A stretch of DNA of 64,000 nucleotides from Anaerolineae bacterium (GTDB lineage Bacteria; Chloroflexota; Anaerolineae; Aggregatilineales; Phototrophicaceae), in contig JAHDWN010000028.1 of the NCBI GenBank assembly GCA_023382675.1, positions 29,046 through 93,045 of the forward strand. The letters are read 5' to 3'. Positions within the stretch are counted from its first letter, which is position 1; every line of letters starts with the position of its first letter. A program made the translations under genes and the position numbers. The notes below the pieces were generated by a model. The model was not told where the DNA came from. It searched no databases and was given only the letters and a program-made list of their open reading frames with translations. This document shows, piece by piece, positions 39,049 to 48,173 of the stretch.

Positions 39049-40311
39049 ATGCGCATTCGTGTCGAAGGACAGCATCCCCTCAGCGGAACCTACCGGCCAT
39101 CCGGCAACGTCAATGCTGCGTTGGCTTTGCTCGCCGCGTCGTTGCTAACCGATCAGCCGGTGACGCTGCGCAACGTGCCGCGCACACGGACATTCGACGC
39201 GCTGGCAGCGCTGGCCGAGCGCCTGGGCGCGCAGATGACGTGGGCGGCGGCAGACACGTTGCGCGTGGAGACGCCCACCCTGCTCAAGCGGGTGCTGACG
39301 ACAGAAGATACGCAGTCCTCTGTCGGATCCATCCTGTTCGTCGCGCCGCTGCTGCTGCACCGGCGGCACGTGCGCTTCGAGGTGGATTTTCCGCTCAACC
39401 GCATCCGCACGCATCTGGAAGCACTGCGCGACCTGGGGCTGGACGTGCTCAACAGCGATGGCGCAGTCGAATGCAAAGCCGAAACGTGGCAGGAACGACA
39501 GGTGCTGCTGGCACAGGCGAGCGTGACCGCGACCGCATTGACGCTCATGCTGGCGGCGACGCTCGGCGAGCGGACAACGATCCAGAACGCCGCGTGCGAG
39601 CCACATGTGCAGGCGCTGGCTCAGATGCTCGTCCAGATGGGCGCGCGCATCGATGGCATTGGCTCGAACGTGCTCACCGTCTATGGCACCGACAAACTCA
39701 GCGGCGCGGATGTGACCATCCGCCCCGATCACATCGAGGCTGCCAGTCTCGCCGCCATCGCCGCACTGACCGGCGGGCGTTTGGAGATCGACGGGATTGA
39801 GCGGGTTGACCTGCGCATGATCGACAAGATCTACCGGCGGCTGGGGATTCAGCTCGATCTGGATGAGACGGCTCTGTTCGTCCCTAAGCACGATGTGCTG
39901 ACAGTCTCGAATCGCGAGGAAGATGTGGACGCCTCGATTGAGACCGGCCCATGGCCGGCCTTCCCTTCTGATCTGGTGGCGATCGCGACGGTGATCGCGA
40001 CCCAGGCGCGCGGTACATCGCTGATTCACGAGAAGCTGTTCAGCAACCGTTTACTGTTCGTCGATAAGCTCAAGGCGATGGGCGCACAGATCGTGCTGTG
40101 CGATCCGCACCGCGCCATCGTCGTCGGGCCGACGCCCCTGCGCGGCATCTACATGGACACGCCGGACGTGCGCGCCGGTCTGGGGTTGCTGGCGGCGGCG
40201 CTGCTGGCCGAGGGCGAGAGCGTGATCGACGGCGCGCAGGCGATAGAGCACACCTTTGCCGGGGCGCTGAGCAAGATCCGGGCGCTCGGCGCGCATATCA
40301 CCGTCGATTGA
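39049..40311 (+). CDS. MurA/EPSP-synthase-fold protein lacking key MurA residues
   Basis: A 420-residue protein with the two-domain inside-out barrel of MurA. Kept features include Asn22 in PSGNVNAAL, Asp308 in PAFPSDL and Arg375 in DVRAGL, and the length is family-typical. However, the catalytic Lys next to that Asn (normally SGAKNA) is Val21. The loop that carries the PEP-reactive Cys (normally GGC-x-IGxRPVD) is absent, replaced by a short FEVDFPLNRIRTH segment. It is therefore unlikely to be a standard enolpyruvyl transferase. It is one base from the alpha/beta hydrolase gene. Confidence 0.75.
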   Translation: MRIRVEGQHPLSGTYRPSGNVNAALALLAASLLTDQPVTLRNVPRTRTFDALAALAERLGAQMTWAAADTLRVETPTLLKRVLTTEDTQSSVGSILFVAPLLLHRRHVRFEVDFPLNRIRTHLEALRDLGLDVLNSDGAVECKAETWQERQVLLAQASVTATALTLMLAATLGERTTIQNAACEPHVQALAQMLVQMGARIDGIGSNVLTVYGTDKLSGADVTIRPDHIEAASLAAIAALTGGRLEIDGIERVDLRMIDKIYRRLGIQLDLDETALFVPKHDVLTVSNREEDVDASIETGPWPAFPSDLVAIATVIATQARGTSLIHEKLFSNRLLFVDKLKAMGAQIVLCDPHRAIVVGPTPLRGIYMDTPDVRAGLGLLAAALLAEGESVIDGAQAIEHTFAGALSKIRALGAHITVD

Positions 40312-40312
40312 T

Positions 40313-41101
40313 ATGCCAACACAGATGATTCCACGCCAGTTCGTAGCCGTGGATGGACTGACAACGGCACATGCCGTCTTCGGCGAGCAGGGCGCGCCCG
40401 TGATCATGTTGCATGGCTGGGGTGCGAGTGCAGATCTGGTTGCGCCACTGGCAGCGCGGCTGGCGAATCAGGGCTTGCGCTGCTTCGTGCCGGATCTGCC
40501 CGGTTTTGGACAAAGCGCGCCGCCGCCTGCGATCTGGGGCGTGAATGACTATGCGAATTTCGTTATCCGCTATATGGCGCTGATGGGCATCGACAGGGCA
40601 CATTTCTTCGGCCACTCGTTTGGCGGGCGGCTGTGTCTGATCATTGGCGCAGAACACCCGGACAGGGTGGACAAGATCGTGCTGGCGAACAGCGCCGGCG
40701 TCCCGCCCCGGCGCAGCACAAGCAGCCAACTGCGCCTGAGTACCTACAAAGCGATCCGGAATGCACTCTACGGCATGGGCGCGCGCGGACTGGCAGATCG
40801 TCTGCGCGATGCCTACGCCCGGCGCTATGGTTCGGCAGATTACAAGAGCGCCGGGGTACTGCGCGATACGTTCGTGCGCGTCGTGAATGAGAATCTGCTG
40901 CCCTATGCGGCGCGGGTGCGCGCTTCAACTCTGCTGATCTGGGGCACAAAAGATGATGATACCCCGCTTTGGCAGGGGCAAACGTTGGAAAAGACGATCC
41001 CGGATGCCGGGCTGGTCATCTATGAAGACGCAGGGCATTACAGCTACCTGGACAGACTCAATGATGCAGCCCGAACCATAGTTTATTTCTTCACGCAATA
41101 G
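40313..41101 (+). CDS. Alpha/beta-fold hydrolase
   Basis: A 262-residue alpha/beta hydrolase. The oxyanion region is MLHGWGASADL (about residues 30-40), the nucleophile elbow is FGHSFGG, and the acid and base appear in IWGTKDDDTPLW and DAGHYSYLD. All three catalytic residues are present, so it is probably an active esterase, amidase or related enzyme. It starts one base after the murA-like stop and is followed 25 bases later by a Mur ligase, which suggests a cell-envelope precursor substrate; this is inference. Confidence 0.88.
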   Translation: MPTQMIPRQFVAVDGLTTAHAVFGEQGAPVIMLHGWGASADLVAPLAARLANQGLRCFVPDLPGFGQSAPPPAIWGVNDYANFVIRYMALMGIDRAHFFGHSFGGRLCLIIGAEHPDRVDKIVLANSAGVPPRRSTSSQLRLSTYKAIRNALYGMGARGLADRLRDAYARRYGSADYKSAGVLRDTFVRVVNENLLPYAARVRASTLLIWGTKDDDTPLWQGQTLEKTIPDAGLVIYEDAGHYSYLDRLNDAARTIVYFFTQ

Positions 41102-41125
41102 GTTCGACTGAGGTCTCTAAAGGCG

Positions 41126-42778
41126 ATGATCGATGTATTTTTAATCCTGATCGCCGCTATCTGGTTAGCGGGGACATGCTGGCGTATTTACCGGCAAGCG
41201 CATTACTACCAGATCGAGGAATACATGAGCGGGCGCTATCTCCGCTGGATGGCTGCCGAGCGCGCCCGCTGGCTGCCGAATCGCCCGCTGATCGCCCTGC
41301 TGGCCGGAACCGTCTTCATACTGCTGGTGGTCGAATCAAGCGACGGCATCCTGCCGTTTATCATCAGCACGGTGGCGGCAGCAGCGGCAGCCTACCCGGC
41401 AGCCGTGAGCGAGGTCAAGAAGGCTTTCCGCGTAACGGCTCGTGCCAAACGCCTGCTGGCCGCTTCGTTTGTGGTCGCGCTAGCGCTTGGGATCGTCCTC
41501 TATGCCCTGGTGAGTCAGGTGCGAGTTGAAGGCTTGCTGCAACTGCGCTTCATCCTGATTTCGCTGGCGGGCTGGCTGCTGTTCACGCTCGCACCCATTG
41601 CACTCGTGCTCGGCAACCTGTTGATGACGCCGGTCGAGGCATTTCTCCGCCGCCAGTTCGTACGCCGGGCGCGCGGCGTGCTGGCGGAGATTGACCCGGT
41701 CGTGATCGGCATCACGGGCAGCTACGGCAAGACAAGTACCAAGCATTATCTGGCGCACATTCTGAACGGGCGCTACAAAACTTACGCAACGCCCAAAAGC
41801 TACAACACGATGATGGGCGTCTGCATCGCCATCAACAACGACCTGGCACACGATTACAGCGTGGAATACTTCATCGCGGAGATGGGTGCCTATATACCCG
41901 GCGAAATCGAGCAGCTCTGCGACCTCACCCACCCTCGAATCGGCATCATCGTCGAAGTTGGCCCGCAGCATCTGGAACGCTTCGGCAGCCTGGATAACGT
42001 CGCCACGGCCAAATATGAGTTGATCAAAGGGCTGCCTGCGGATGGCGTCGCCGTCTTCAATTTCGACAACCCGTATGTGCGCGCCATGTACGAACGGGAT
42101 TATCCGGCGACGCGCATCGCTGTGAGCCGCGAAATCGCCCCGGAGGCTGTGCCGCCGGGCGGGCCGCGCTTCATTGCCACCGACATCAGCGAGGCGCTGG
42201 AGGGCCTGAGCTTCGTGCTGCACGATGTCGCAAATGGCGAAATCGCAGAGGTGATCACGCCGCTGCTGGGGGTTCACAACGTCACCAACATCCTGCTCGC
42301 GACGGCGGTCGCGGTTCACGAAGGCATGAGCCTGGCCGACGTCGCGCGCCGTGTGCGCAGCCTCACCCCTGCCGAAAGCCGCCTCGTCAGCCAAACGACG
42401 CCGCAGGGCATCACCATCCTGAATGACGCCTACAGCGCCAACCCCGTCGGCATCGTCAGCGCACTGCGGGCGCTCTCACTGCACGCTTCGAAGACCCGGC
42501 TGCTGATCACACCGGGGATGGTCGAGCTAGGCACGCTTCAAGAGAGCGAGAATCGCAAGCTGGGCGAGATCGCCGCGGCGCACGCCACCGACGTGATCCT
42601 AATCGGCCCCAAACAGACCGCGCCCATCCAGGCAGGGCTGCTGGATGCGGGCTTCCCTGCCGAGCGTATCCACGTGATGGAAACCTTGCGCGAGGCGCAG
42701 GACTGGTATCAGAATCAGCTTGCGCCGGGCGATACTGTGCTCTTCCTGAACGACCTGCCCGACACTTACTCTTCCTGA
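41126..42778 (+). CDS. Membrane-anchored Mur ligase family protein (MurF-like)
   Basis: A 550-residue protein. Residues 1 to about 190 carry about five hydrophobic segments, unusual for a Mur ligase. The ATP-binding loop is GITGSYGKTSTK (about 196-207), and the middle domain has YFIAEMGAYIPGEIEQL and HLERFGSLDNVATAK. The C-terminal Mur domain has ILNDAYSANPVGIVSAL and LGTLQESENRKLG, which best match MurF. It probably forms an amide bond on a lipid- or sugar-linked substrate at the membrane. Canonical MurF lacks the membrane part. Confidence 0.82.
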   Translation: MIDVFLILIAAIWLAGTCWRIYRQAHYYQIEEYMSGRYLRWMAAERARWLPNRPLIALLAGTVFILLVVESSDGILPFIISTVAAAAAAYPAAVSEVKKAFRVTARAKRLLAASFVVALALGIVLYALVSQVRVEGLLQLRFILISLAGWLLFTLAPIALVLGNLLMTPVEAFLRRQFVRRARGVLAEIDPVVIGITGSYGKTSTKHYLAHILNGRYKTYATPKSYNTMMGVCIAINNDLAHDYSVEYFIAEMGAYIPGEIEQLCDLTHPRIGIIVEVGPQHLERFGSLDNVATAKYELIKGLPADGVAVFNFDNPYVRAMYERDYPATRIAVSREIAPEAVPPGGPRFIATDISEALEGLSFVLHDVANGEIAEVITPLLGVHNVTNILLATAVAVHEGMSLADVARRVRSLTPAESRLVSQTTPQGITILNDAYSANPVGIVSALRALSLHASKTRLLITPGMVELGTLQESENRKLGEIAAAHATDVILIGPKQTAPIQAGLLDAGFPAERIHVMETLREAQDWYQNQLAPGDTVLFLNDLPDTYSS

Positions 42779-42785
42779 GGACACG

Positions 42786-43301
42786 ATGACGCTGCCAGAG
42801 ATTGCCGCGAACTTGTTTGCACCCGTGACCATCATTCTACTCGTACTCGGCACAGTCGTCGCCCTGATCCCGATCATGCCCGGCTCATTGGTCGTCTGGT
42901 TGATCGCGTTGGCAGCCGCGATCATCGACGGCTTTCAGCGCATTAGCCCGGCGGCATTGATCGCCATGACGGTGGTCATGGTCGTCAGCCAGCTTTCGGA
43001 TTTCTGGCTGCCGCTGCTCGGCGTGAAGACGGGCGGGATATCTTGCGCCGCCTCCATGGGATCGCTGATCGGCGGGATTGCCGGGACATTCCTGATCCCC
43101 ATCCCGCTCCTGGGCACATTAATTGGCACAGTGGTCGGAGCACTGCTGATCGAGTATGCCCGCCGAGGACAGGCGACACCGGCCCTCGCTGCCGGGCAGC
43201 AGGCAGCCCGGTTGTTCGTCATCGGCTATTCACTGCGATTGATCAGCAGCCTCGCAATTGTTGTTATATACATAATTAGTCTGGCAAGCAGCAGTTTTTA
43301 G
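42786..43301 (+). CDS. DUF456 membrane protein
   Basis: A 171-residue protein with four or five TMs and the glycine/proline-rich pattern of DUF456 (LVLGTVVALIPIMPGSLVVW; then GGIAGTFLIPIPLLGTLIGT). It starts seven bases after the Mur ligase, so it is co-transcribed. The family has no established function; its position suggests membrane support for envelope synthesis. Confidence 0.85.
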   Translation: MTLPEIAANLFAPVTIILLVLGTVVALIPIMPGSLVVWLIALAAAIIDGFQRISPAALIAMTVVMVVSQLSDFWLPLLGVKTGGISCAASMGSLIGGIAGTFLIPIPLLGTLIGTVVGALLIEYARRGQATPALAAGQQAARLFVIGYSLRLISSLAIVVIYIISLASSSF

Positions 43302-43377
43302 CGACACGAAAGGCTTTTTACGACATAATATATAGAAATGTTGCTCTAGGTGACGAAACGCGCAGGCTGCGGCAAAA

Positions 43378-44187
43378 ATGACGACACGATTTCAAACCGA
43401 CCTTGCAGAATATTTTATGAGCCGGGCTGTGGCATTTACGAATATGGGGGAACTCGACCTCGCGTTGAAAGACTATTCAACAGTAATTGAGCTTAACCCG
43501 TATCAGGTAAATGCTTATCAAGAGCGTGGGATCATCGAGACCAACCTGGGCCGTTACAACGAGGCAATCGCCGATTTCAACCGTGCCCTGGAACTCGACC
43601 CGCTGTTTGATGGGGCGCATTACCGACGCGGTCTGACATATACCCTGATCGGGCAATATGCGCAGGCATTGGAAGACCTCAGTCTCGCCATAGACATGAA
43701 TCCTCTGTATCCACAGTATTACCAGCAGCGCGCTTTGGCCTATGCCGCGCTCGGCCAGCATGAGCGCGCAGTCCTGGACCTGGATCAAACGCTGCTGCTG
43801 GACGTTCGCGATCCGCTGTCGCTCTATTACCGGGCGCGCTCCCAAAGCGCCCTGGGCAATTTCGACCGCGCCATCTCCGATCTCACCTACGCGCTGGCGC
43901 TCGTACCACATGATCCGGCTATTTATTTCGAACGCGCGAGCAATTACTATTATCGCGCTGACTATCTGCGCGCGCTGGCGGATTACGAGCAGGCGATACG
44001 CTTTGAACCGACGTTCGCCGAAGCGTATGCCGGGTTGGGCGCGGCGTTCCTGCAGGTGGGTCACGTGCAAGAGGCGCTCAAGAGCTATCGCCGTTATCTG
44101 GAATTGGCAGGCGAGCAGGCCGATGTGCGGATCCGGCGGCTCGTCGCGCGCTTAAGCGAGCAGCAGGCGATGCGTCTGCAAGCGTAG
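43378..44187 (+). CDS. TPR-repeat protein
   Basis: A 269-residue protein of about seven TPR units in a row with the repeated pattern A(Y/H)-x-x-R-G...G-x-Y-x-x-A-x-x-D(F/L). Clear examples are INLGRYNEAIADFNRALEL-like segments near residues 60-75 and LVPHDPAIYFERASNYYYR. There is no signal peptide or TM, so it is a cytoplasmic scaffold. It lies between DUF456 and ddl in the cell-wall-like cluster. Confidence 0.85.
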   Translation: MTTRFQTDLAEYFMSRAVAFTNMGELDLALKDYSTVIELNPYQVNAYQERGIIETNLGRYNEAIADFNRALELDPLFDGAHYRRGLTYTLIGQYAQALEDLSLAIDMNPLYPQYYQQRALAYAALGQHERAVLDLDQTLLLDVRDPLSLYYRARSQSALGNFDRAISDLTYALALVPHDPAIYFERASNYYYRADYLRALADYEQAIRFEPTFAEAYAGLGAAFLQVGHVQEALKSYRRYLELAGEQADVRIRRLVARLSEQQAMRLQA

Positions 44188-44218
44188 CGCAGCCAGTTCG
44201 AGGAGCGACAATCGCATT

Positions 44219-45430
44219 ATGAGTTCTAAACGGATAACGACCATTGGCGTGGTCTTCGGTGGGCGCAGCGTCGAGCATGACGTTTCCATCGTGACCGGCC
44301 AGCAAGTCATGCGCGCCTTTGACAAAGAGCAGTTCGAAGTTGTCCCGATCTACATCGACCGCGACGGCAAATGGTTTACCGGTGACGCCTTACGCGACCT
44401 CAAAAGCTTTGAGCAACCCGTACACACGTTGGACGGCGTACAAGAGGTCGTCCTCTCCCCCAACACCAACCACCACGGCCTGATCGTCAACCCGCTGCCT
44501 TCCGGCTTGTTCGGCAAGAGCCAGATCAAGCGTCTGGATGTCATCTTCCCGGCGCTGCACGGGACTCATGGCGAAGATGGCACGATCCAGGGGCTGTGCG
44601 AATTGGCCGACATCGCCTACACCGGCTGCGGGGTACTCGCGTCCGCGCTGGCAAACGACAAGATCGTGTCGAAAGTTGTCCTGCGGCAGCACAGCATCCC
44701 CGTACTGGATGCCGTGTCGCTTTCACGCGCAGAGTGGGAGCAGGCACCGGATAGGGCCGTGGCGCACATCCTCTCGGTGCTTAAATTCCCGGTCTTCGTC
44801 AAACCCGCAACCCTGGGCAGCAGTATTGGCGTCGCGCGCGCCGATGACGAGGCGATGCTGCGGCGGCATATTGACATCGCCAGCAGCTTCGACCGTCGCA
44901 TCCTGGTCGAAGCCGCCTTCACCGGCGGCGTGGAGATCAATTGCGCCGTCATCGGCAGCGATCCAGACATCGAGGCATCCGTGCTCGAACAGCCGATCAC
45001 CTGGGAGGAATTCCTGAGCTTCGAGGCGAAATATTTGCAGGGTGGCGAGGGTATGAAGAGCGCCGAGCGCATCATCCCCGCACCCTTGACCGAAGCAATG
45101 ACCCACGAGATTCAGGAGATCGCTGTCCGCGCCTTCCAGGCCATCGACGGGCATGGAACGGCGCGCATCGACTTTCTGGTCGAGCCGGAGACGGGCGAGA
45201 TATATCTCAATGAGATCAACACCTTGCCTGGCTCATTGGCGTTCTACCTGTGGCAAGAGAAGGGTATGTCGGCCCGCGACGTGGTCGAAAAGCTGGTCAA
45301 GGTCGCACAGGCTGCTCAGGCTGAGAAACGCCGCAACACCTACAATTACCAGACGAGCCTCGTCAGCCTGACGGCTGCGCGCGGGCTGAAAGGTGTCAAG
45401 GGCACCAAGCACAGCACGAGCGCCGAGTAA
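44219..45430 (+). CDS. ddl: D-alanine--D-alanine ligase
   Basis: A 403-residue ATP-grasp ligase. Blocks include GVVFGGRSVEHDVSI, FPALHGTHGEDG, YTGCGVLASALANDK, FVKPATLGSSIGVARA and the metal-binding end IYLNEINTLPGSLAFYLW. All residues expected of Ddl are present. It makes the D-Ala-D-Ala dipeptide used by MurF. The C-terminus carries a basic tail of about 35 residues beyond the usual end. It lies 31 bases after the TPR gene and closes the cluster. Confidence 0.93.
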   Translation: MSSKRITTIGVVFGGRSVEHDVSIVTGQQVMRAFDKEQFEVVPIYIDRDGKWFTGDALRDLKSFEQPVHTLDGVQEVVLSPNTNHHGLIVNPLPSGLFGKSQIKRLDVIFPALHGTHGEDGTIQGLCELADIAYTGCGVLASALANDKIVSKVVLRQHSIPVLDAVSLSRAEWEQAPDRAVAHILSVLKFPVFVKPATLGSSIGVARADDEAMLRRHIDIASSFDRRILVEAAFTGGVEINCAVIGSDPDIEASVLEQPITWEEFLSFEAKYLQGGEGMKSAERIIPAPLTEAMTHEIQEIAVRAFQAIDGHGTARIDFLVEPETGEIYLNEINTLPGSLAFYLWQEKGMSARDVVEKLVKVAQAAQAEKRRNTYNYQTSLVSLTAARGLKGVKGTKHSTSAE

Positions 45431-45439
45431 GGCCGCCAA

Positions 45440-45468
45440 TTGGTCGCTGAACACGACTGTGCTATGCT
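45440..45468 (+). promoter_or_regulatory. Promoter of the GT2 gene
   Basis: TTGGTC (45440-45445), a 17-base spacer and TATGCT (45463-45468) with an extended TGC in front. Confidence 0.5.
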
Positions 45469-45497
45469 TTCAGGATAACGTGAGCTTCAGGTAAATC

Positions 45498-47072
45498 GTG
45501 CCGTATCAATCATCGGGCAGCCGCCGCAACAACGTTCAGCTTGGCGTTGGACAATCGATCTGGGCGGGTACGCCGCCGCCCGCCATTCCAGAACGTGTGC
45601 TCGACGGCATCCCCGGTTATCTCGCCTGGCTGTCGCTGCTGGGCTGCATTGTCCTCTCGTTCGTGTCTCCACGCGCCTTGCTGTTGGTTGCGGCGGTGGT
45701 CGGTTTCTACTCTGCGTTTCGTTTCTTGCTGGCTGGCATTTTCAATGTCTTCGGCCTGCGCAAGATCAAGGCATGGAAAGCTACCGATTGGCGCGCGGTC
45801 TATGCAGAAAATGCCGACGCCAACAGCCTGCCGTGGGATGCCGTGCATCACGTCGTCATCATCCCCGCTTACAAAGAGCCGCTGGAAGTCCTGCGCTGCA
45901 CACTGGAAAGCCTGGCAGCGCAATATCGGGCGCGGCACTGTATGACCGTTGTGCTGGCGATGGAGGCCGCCGAGGATAACTGCGCCGAGAAGGCGGAACA
46001 TCTCGTCAAAGCCTATCACGGCCAATTCGCGCACTTGTTCTACACGGTACATCCGCGCGGGCTGCCCGGCGAAATGCAGTGCAAATCTGCCAATGAAGCC
46101 TGGGCGACACGCTGGGTCAAACGCCAACTGGTGGACGATCTGGGCTATGACCTCGACACCATTCTGGTGACGACGATGGACGCCGACACGATCTGGCATC
46201 ACAACCAATTCGAGATGTTGACGTGCCAGTTCGCCCTCAACCCACAGCGCCATTTGCGCCTCTGGCAGGGGCCGATCCGCTATCACGGCAATATCTGGGA
46301 GATTAATCCGCTGCTGCGGCTGGTCAATGCTTATTCCGGCGCGTTCGAGCTGGCCTATCTGGCGTCGCCCTGGTGGACGCCGATGCCGATGTCGTCGTAT
46401 TCGCTGAGTCTGCGGCTGCTGGATACGAGCGGCTACTGGGATTCCGACGTGATCGCCGACGAGTGGCACATGTTCATCAAGGCGTACTTCGCGCGTAACG
46501 GTGCTGTCAAACTGGAACGCACATTCCTCCCCTTTCTGGCTCAGGCGGCAGGTGGCGAAACGCTGCGCAAGGCATTTCGCAACCGCTACATGCAAACGCT
46601 GCGCCATGCCTGGGGCAGTAAAGAAGTCGGCTACATGATCGCGAAGATGTTGGAACACCCGGAAATGGAATTTCCGCCCGCGTTTCGCCTGTTGTTTCGC
46701 CTCGCGCATGACATTCTCCTGGCTGGCCCCGGCTGGATCATCCTGACCGCGGGTTCGCAACTGCCCTATCTGGTGCATTCCGACCTGCTGGGCAATATGT
46801 TTGCGGAGGGCATGTCCAACCCGACATTCGCTCTGCTGAACGTGTCGTTCGCGATGGTTTCGATTCTGGGCATCGTCTTCTGGTATCAGGACGTGATTTC
46901 GCGCCCGCCTCGCCCCAAGCCGATGACGATGAGTGAACGGCTGCTCACACTGCTCAGTTTTCCGCTGCTGCCGATCCTGACGCTGTTTCTGGTGGCGATC
47001 CCAACCCTGCAAGCGCAGACACGGCTCATGCTCGGCAGCCCGCTGCAATTCCGCGTCACACAAAAAGGCTGA
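45498..47072 (+). CDS. Membrane glycosyltransferase family 2 protein
   Basis: A 524-residue protein starting at GTG 45498. Two N-terminal TMs (about 40-80) precede a GT-A-like domain with HHVVIIPAYKEPLEVL, the DxD as MDADTIW (Asp228, Asp230) and an acceptor-side ADEWHMFIKAYF. Three or four TMs follow in the last 130 residues. The order TM-GT2-TM resembles processive or lipid-linked sugar transferases, although the QxxRW motif is not evident. Donor and acceptor are unknown. Confidence 0.8.
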   Translation: MPYQSSGSRRNNVQLGVGQSIWAGTPPPAIPERVLDGIPGYLAWLSLLGCIVLSFVSPRALLLVAAVVGFYSAFRFLLAGIFNVFGLRKIKAWKATDWRAVYAENADANSLPWDAVHHVVIIPAYKEPLEVLRCTLESLAAQYRARHCMTVVLAMEAAEDNCAEKAEHLVKAYHGQFAHLFYTVHPRGLPGEMQCKSANEAWATRWVKRQLVDDLGYDLDTILVTTMDADTIWHHNQFEMLTCQFALNPQRHLRLWQGPIRYHGNIWEINPLLRLVNAYSGAFELAYLASPWWTPMPMSSYSLSLRLLDTSGYWDSDVIADEWHMFIKAYFARNGAVKLERTFLPFLAQAAGGETLRKAFRNRYMQTLRHAWGSKEVGYMIAKMLEHPEMEFPPAFRLLFRLAHDILLAGPGWIILTAGSQLPYLVHSDLLGNMFAEGMSNPTFALLNVSFAMVSILGIVFWYQDVISRPPRPKPMTMSERLLTLLSFPLLPILTLFLVAIPTLQAQTRLMLGSPLQFRVTQKG

Positions 47073-47188
47073 CCCCGCAGTTGCTCACCGCTCAAATTTG
47101 GGGGCGGAGGCTGCATATCTGGTATCCTATGCCTTGAAAATTACCCCATCGACGCACACCGTCGAGAACGGCGGATCGGAGCAGTAGC

Positions 47189-48091
47189 ATGGCAAAAGTC
47201 GGATACATCGGTCTGGGCATCATGGGCGGCGGCATCGCCCGCAATTTGATCAAGGCCGGGCACGAGCTGGTTGTCCACAACCGCAGTCAGGGCAAGGTGG
47301 ATGCGCTGGTCGCCCTCGGCGCGAAGCGCGCGGCGACACCGCGTGAAGTCGCCGAACAGGTAGAATTCGTGTTCACCAACCTGCCCGATTCCCCCGACGT
47401 CGAACAGGTCGTACTCGGCGAGAACGGCATCATCGAAGGCGCTCACGAAGGTCTGATCTTCATTGACAACAGCACGATCAAACCGGAGACGGCGCGCGTG
47501 TTGGCCGAAAAGCTGGCGGAAGTCGGCGTCGCAGCCCTCGATGCGCCGGTCAGCGGCGGCGATGTGGGCGCGCGCGACGGCACGCTGACGATCATGGTCG
47601 GCGGCCCGCAAGACGCCTTCGACAAAGCCGTGCCGCTGTTCGAAGCGATGGGCAAAGCCTGGGTGCTGGTGGGTGAAAGCGGCGCAGGTCAAACCGCCAA
47701 GGTCTGCAACCAGATCATCACGGGAGCGCAAATGGTGGCGCTGGCCGAGGCGCTCATCACCGCACAGAAATCCGGCGTTGACCCGGTGCGCGTGATCGCC
47801 GCGATCAAGGGCGGCGCGGCACAAATGTGGTCGATGGATGTCAAGCCACCGCGCCTGTTCGCCGGGAATCGCCAACCGGGATTCAAAGCCTACATGCAGC
47901 ACAAAGACCTGGGCATCGTTCTCGATACTGCGAAAACCTATGGTATACCGCTGCCGATGACGGCGGTGATTCAGCAGTTGTTCACGGCGATGCTGGAAAT
48001 GGGCAATGAGGAACTGGATAACAGCGCCATCATCACCGTCTACGAAGCACTGACCGGCATGCATCTGGTCGAGCCGGATAAAAAGCAATAG
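47189..48091 (+). CDS. 3-hydroxyisobutyrate dehydrogenase-family oxidoreductase
   Basis: A 300-residue beta-hydroxyacid dehydrogenase. The NAD(P) loop is GYIGLGIMGGGIARNL (about 5-20), the substrate loop DAPVSGGDVGA (about 119-129) and the catalytic Lys lies in GQTAKVCNQ. The family includes tartronate semialdehyde reductase and 3-hydroxyisobutyrate dehydrogenase; GHEL then VVHNRS after the loop suggests NADP or NAD choice cannot be set by eye. No neighbouring glycerate or valine pathway gene helps. Confidence 0.88.
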   Translation: MAKVGYIGLGIMGGGIARNLIKAGHELVVHNRSQGKVDALVALGAKRAATPREVAEQVEFVFTNLPDSPDVEQVVLGENGIIEGAHEGLIFIDNSTIKPETARVLAEKLAEVGVAALDAPVSGGDVGARDGTLTIMVGGPQDAFDKAVPLFEAMGKAWVLVGESGAGQTAKVCNQIITGAQMVALAEALITAQKSGVDPVRVIAAIKGGAAQMWSMDVKPPRLFAGNRQPGFKAYMQHKDLGIVLDTAKTYGIPLPMTAVIQQLFTAMLEMGNEELDNSAIITVYEALTGMHLVEPDKKQ

Positions 48092-48113
48092 ACAGAAACC
48101 GGTAGGGTCACGA

Positions 48114-48142
48114 TTTCTATCGGCGGGCCGATCCCGTATAAT
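48114..48142 (+). promoter_or_regulatory. Promoter of the RluB-type gene
   Basis: TTTCTA (48114-48119), a 17-base spacer and a perfect TATAAT (48137-48142). The spacer contains a small inverted repeat, TCGGC-GG-GCCGA, which could bind a regulator. Confidence 0.6.
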
Positions 48143-48173
48143 GGAGCGATTCTTAAGTAGAGATTGAAATGCG

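Noticed and set aside
39049..40311. Calling this gene a standard murA
   Set aside because: Catalytic Lys and the Cys loop are missing, so only fold-level naming is supported.
45510..47063. 517-codon open frame opposite the GT2 gene
   Set aside because: It is an antisense shadow; biased in Arg, Gln and His with no motif, whereas GT2 carries conserved motifs.
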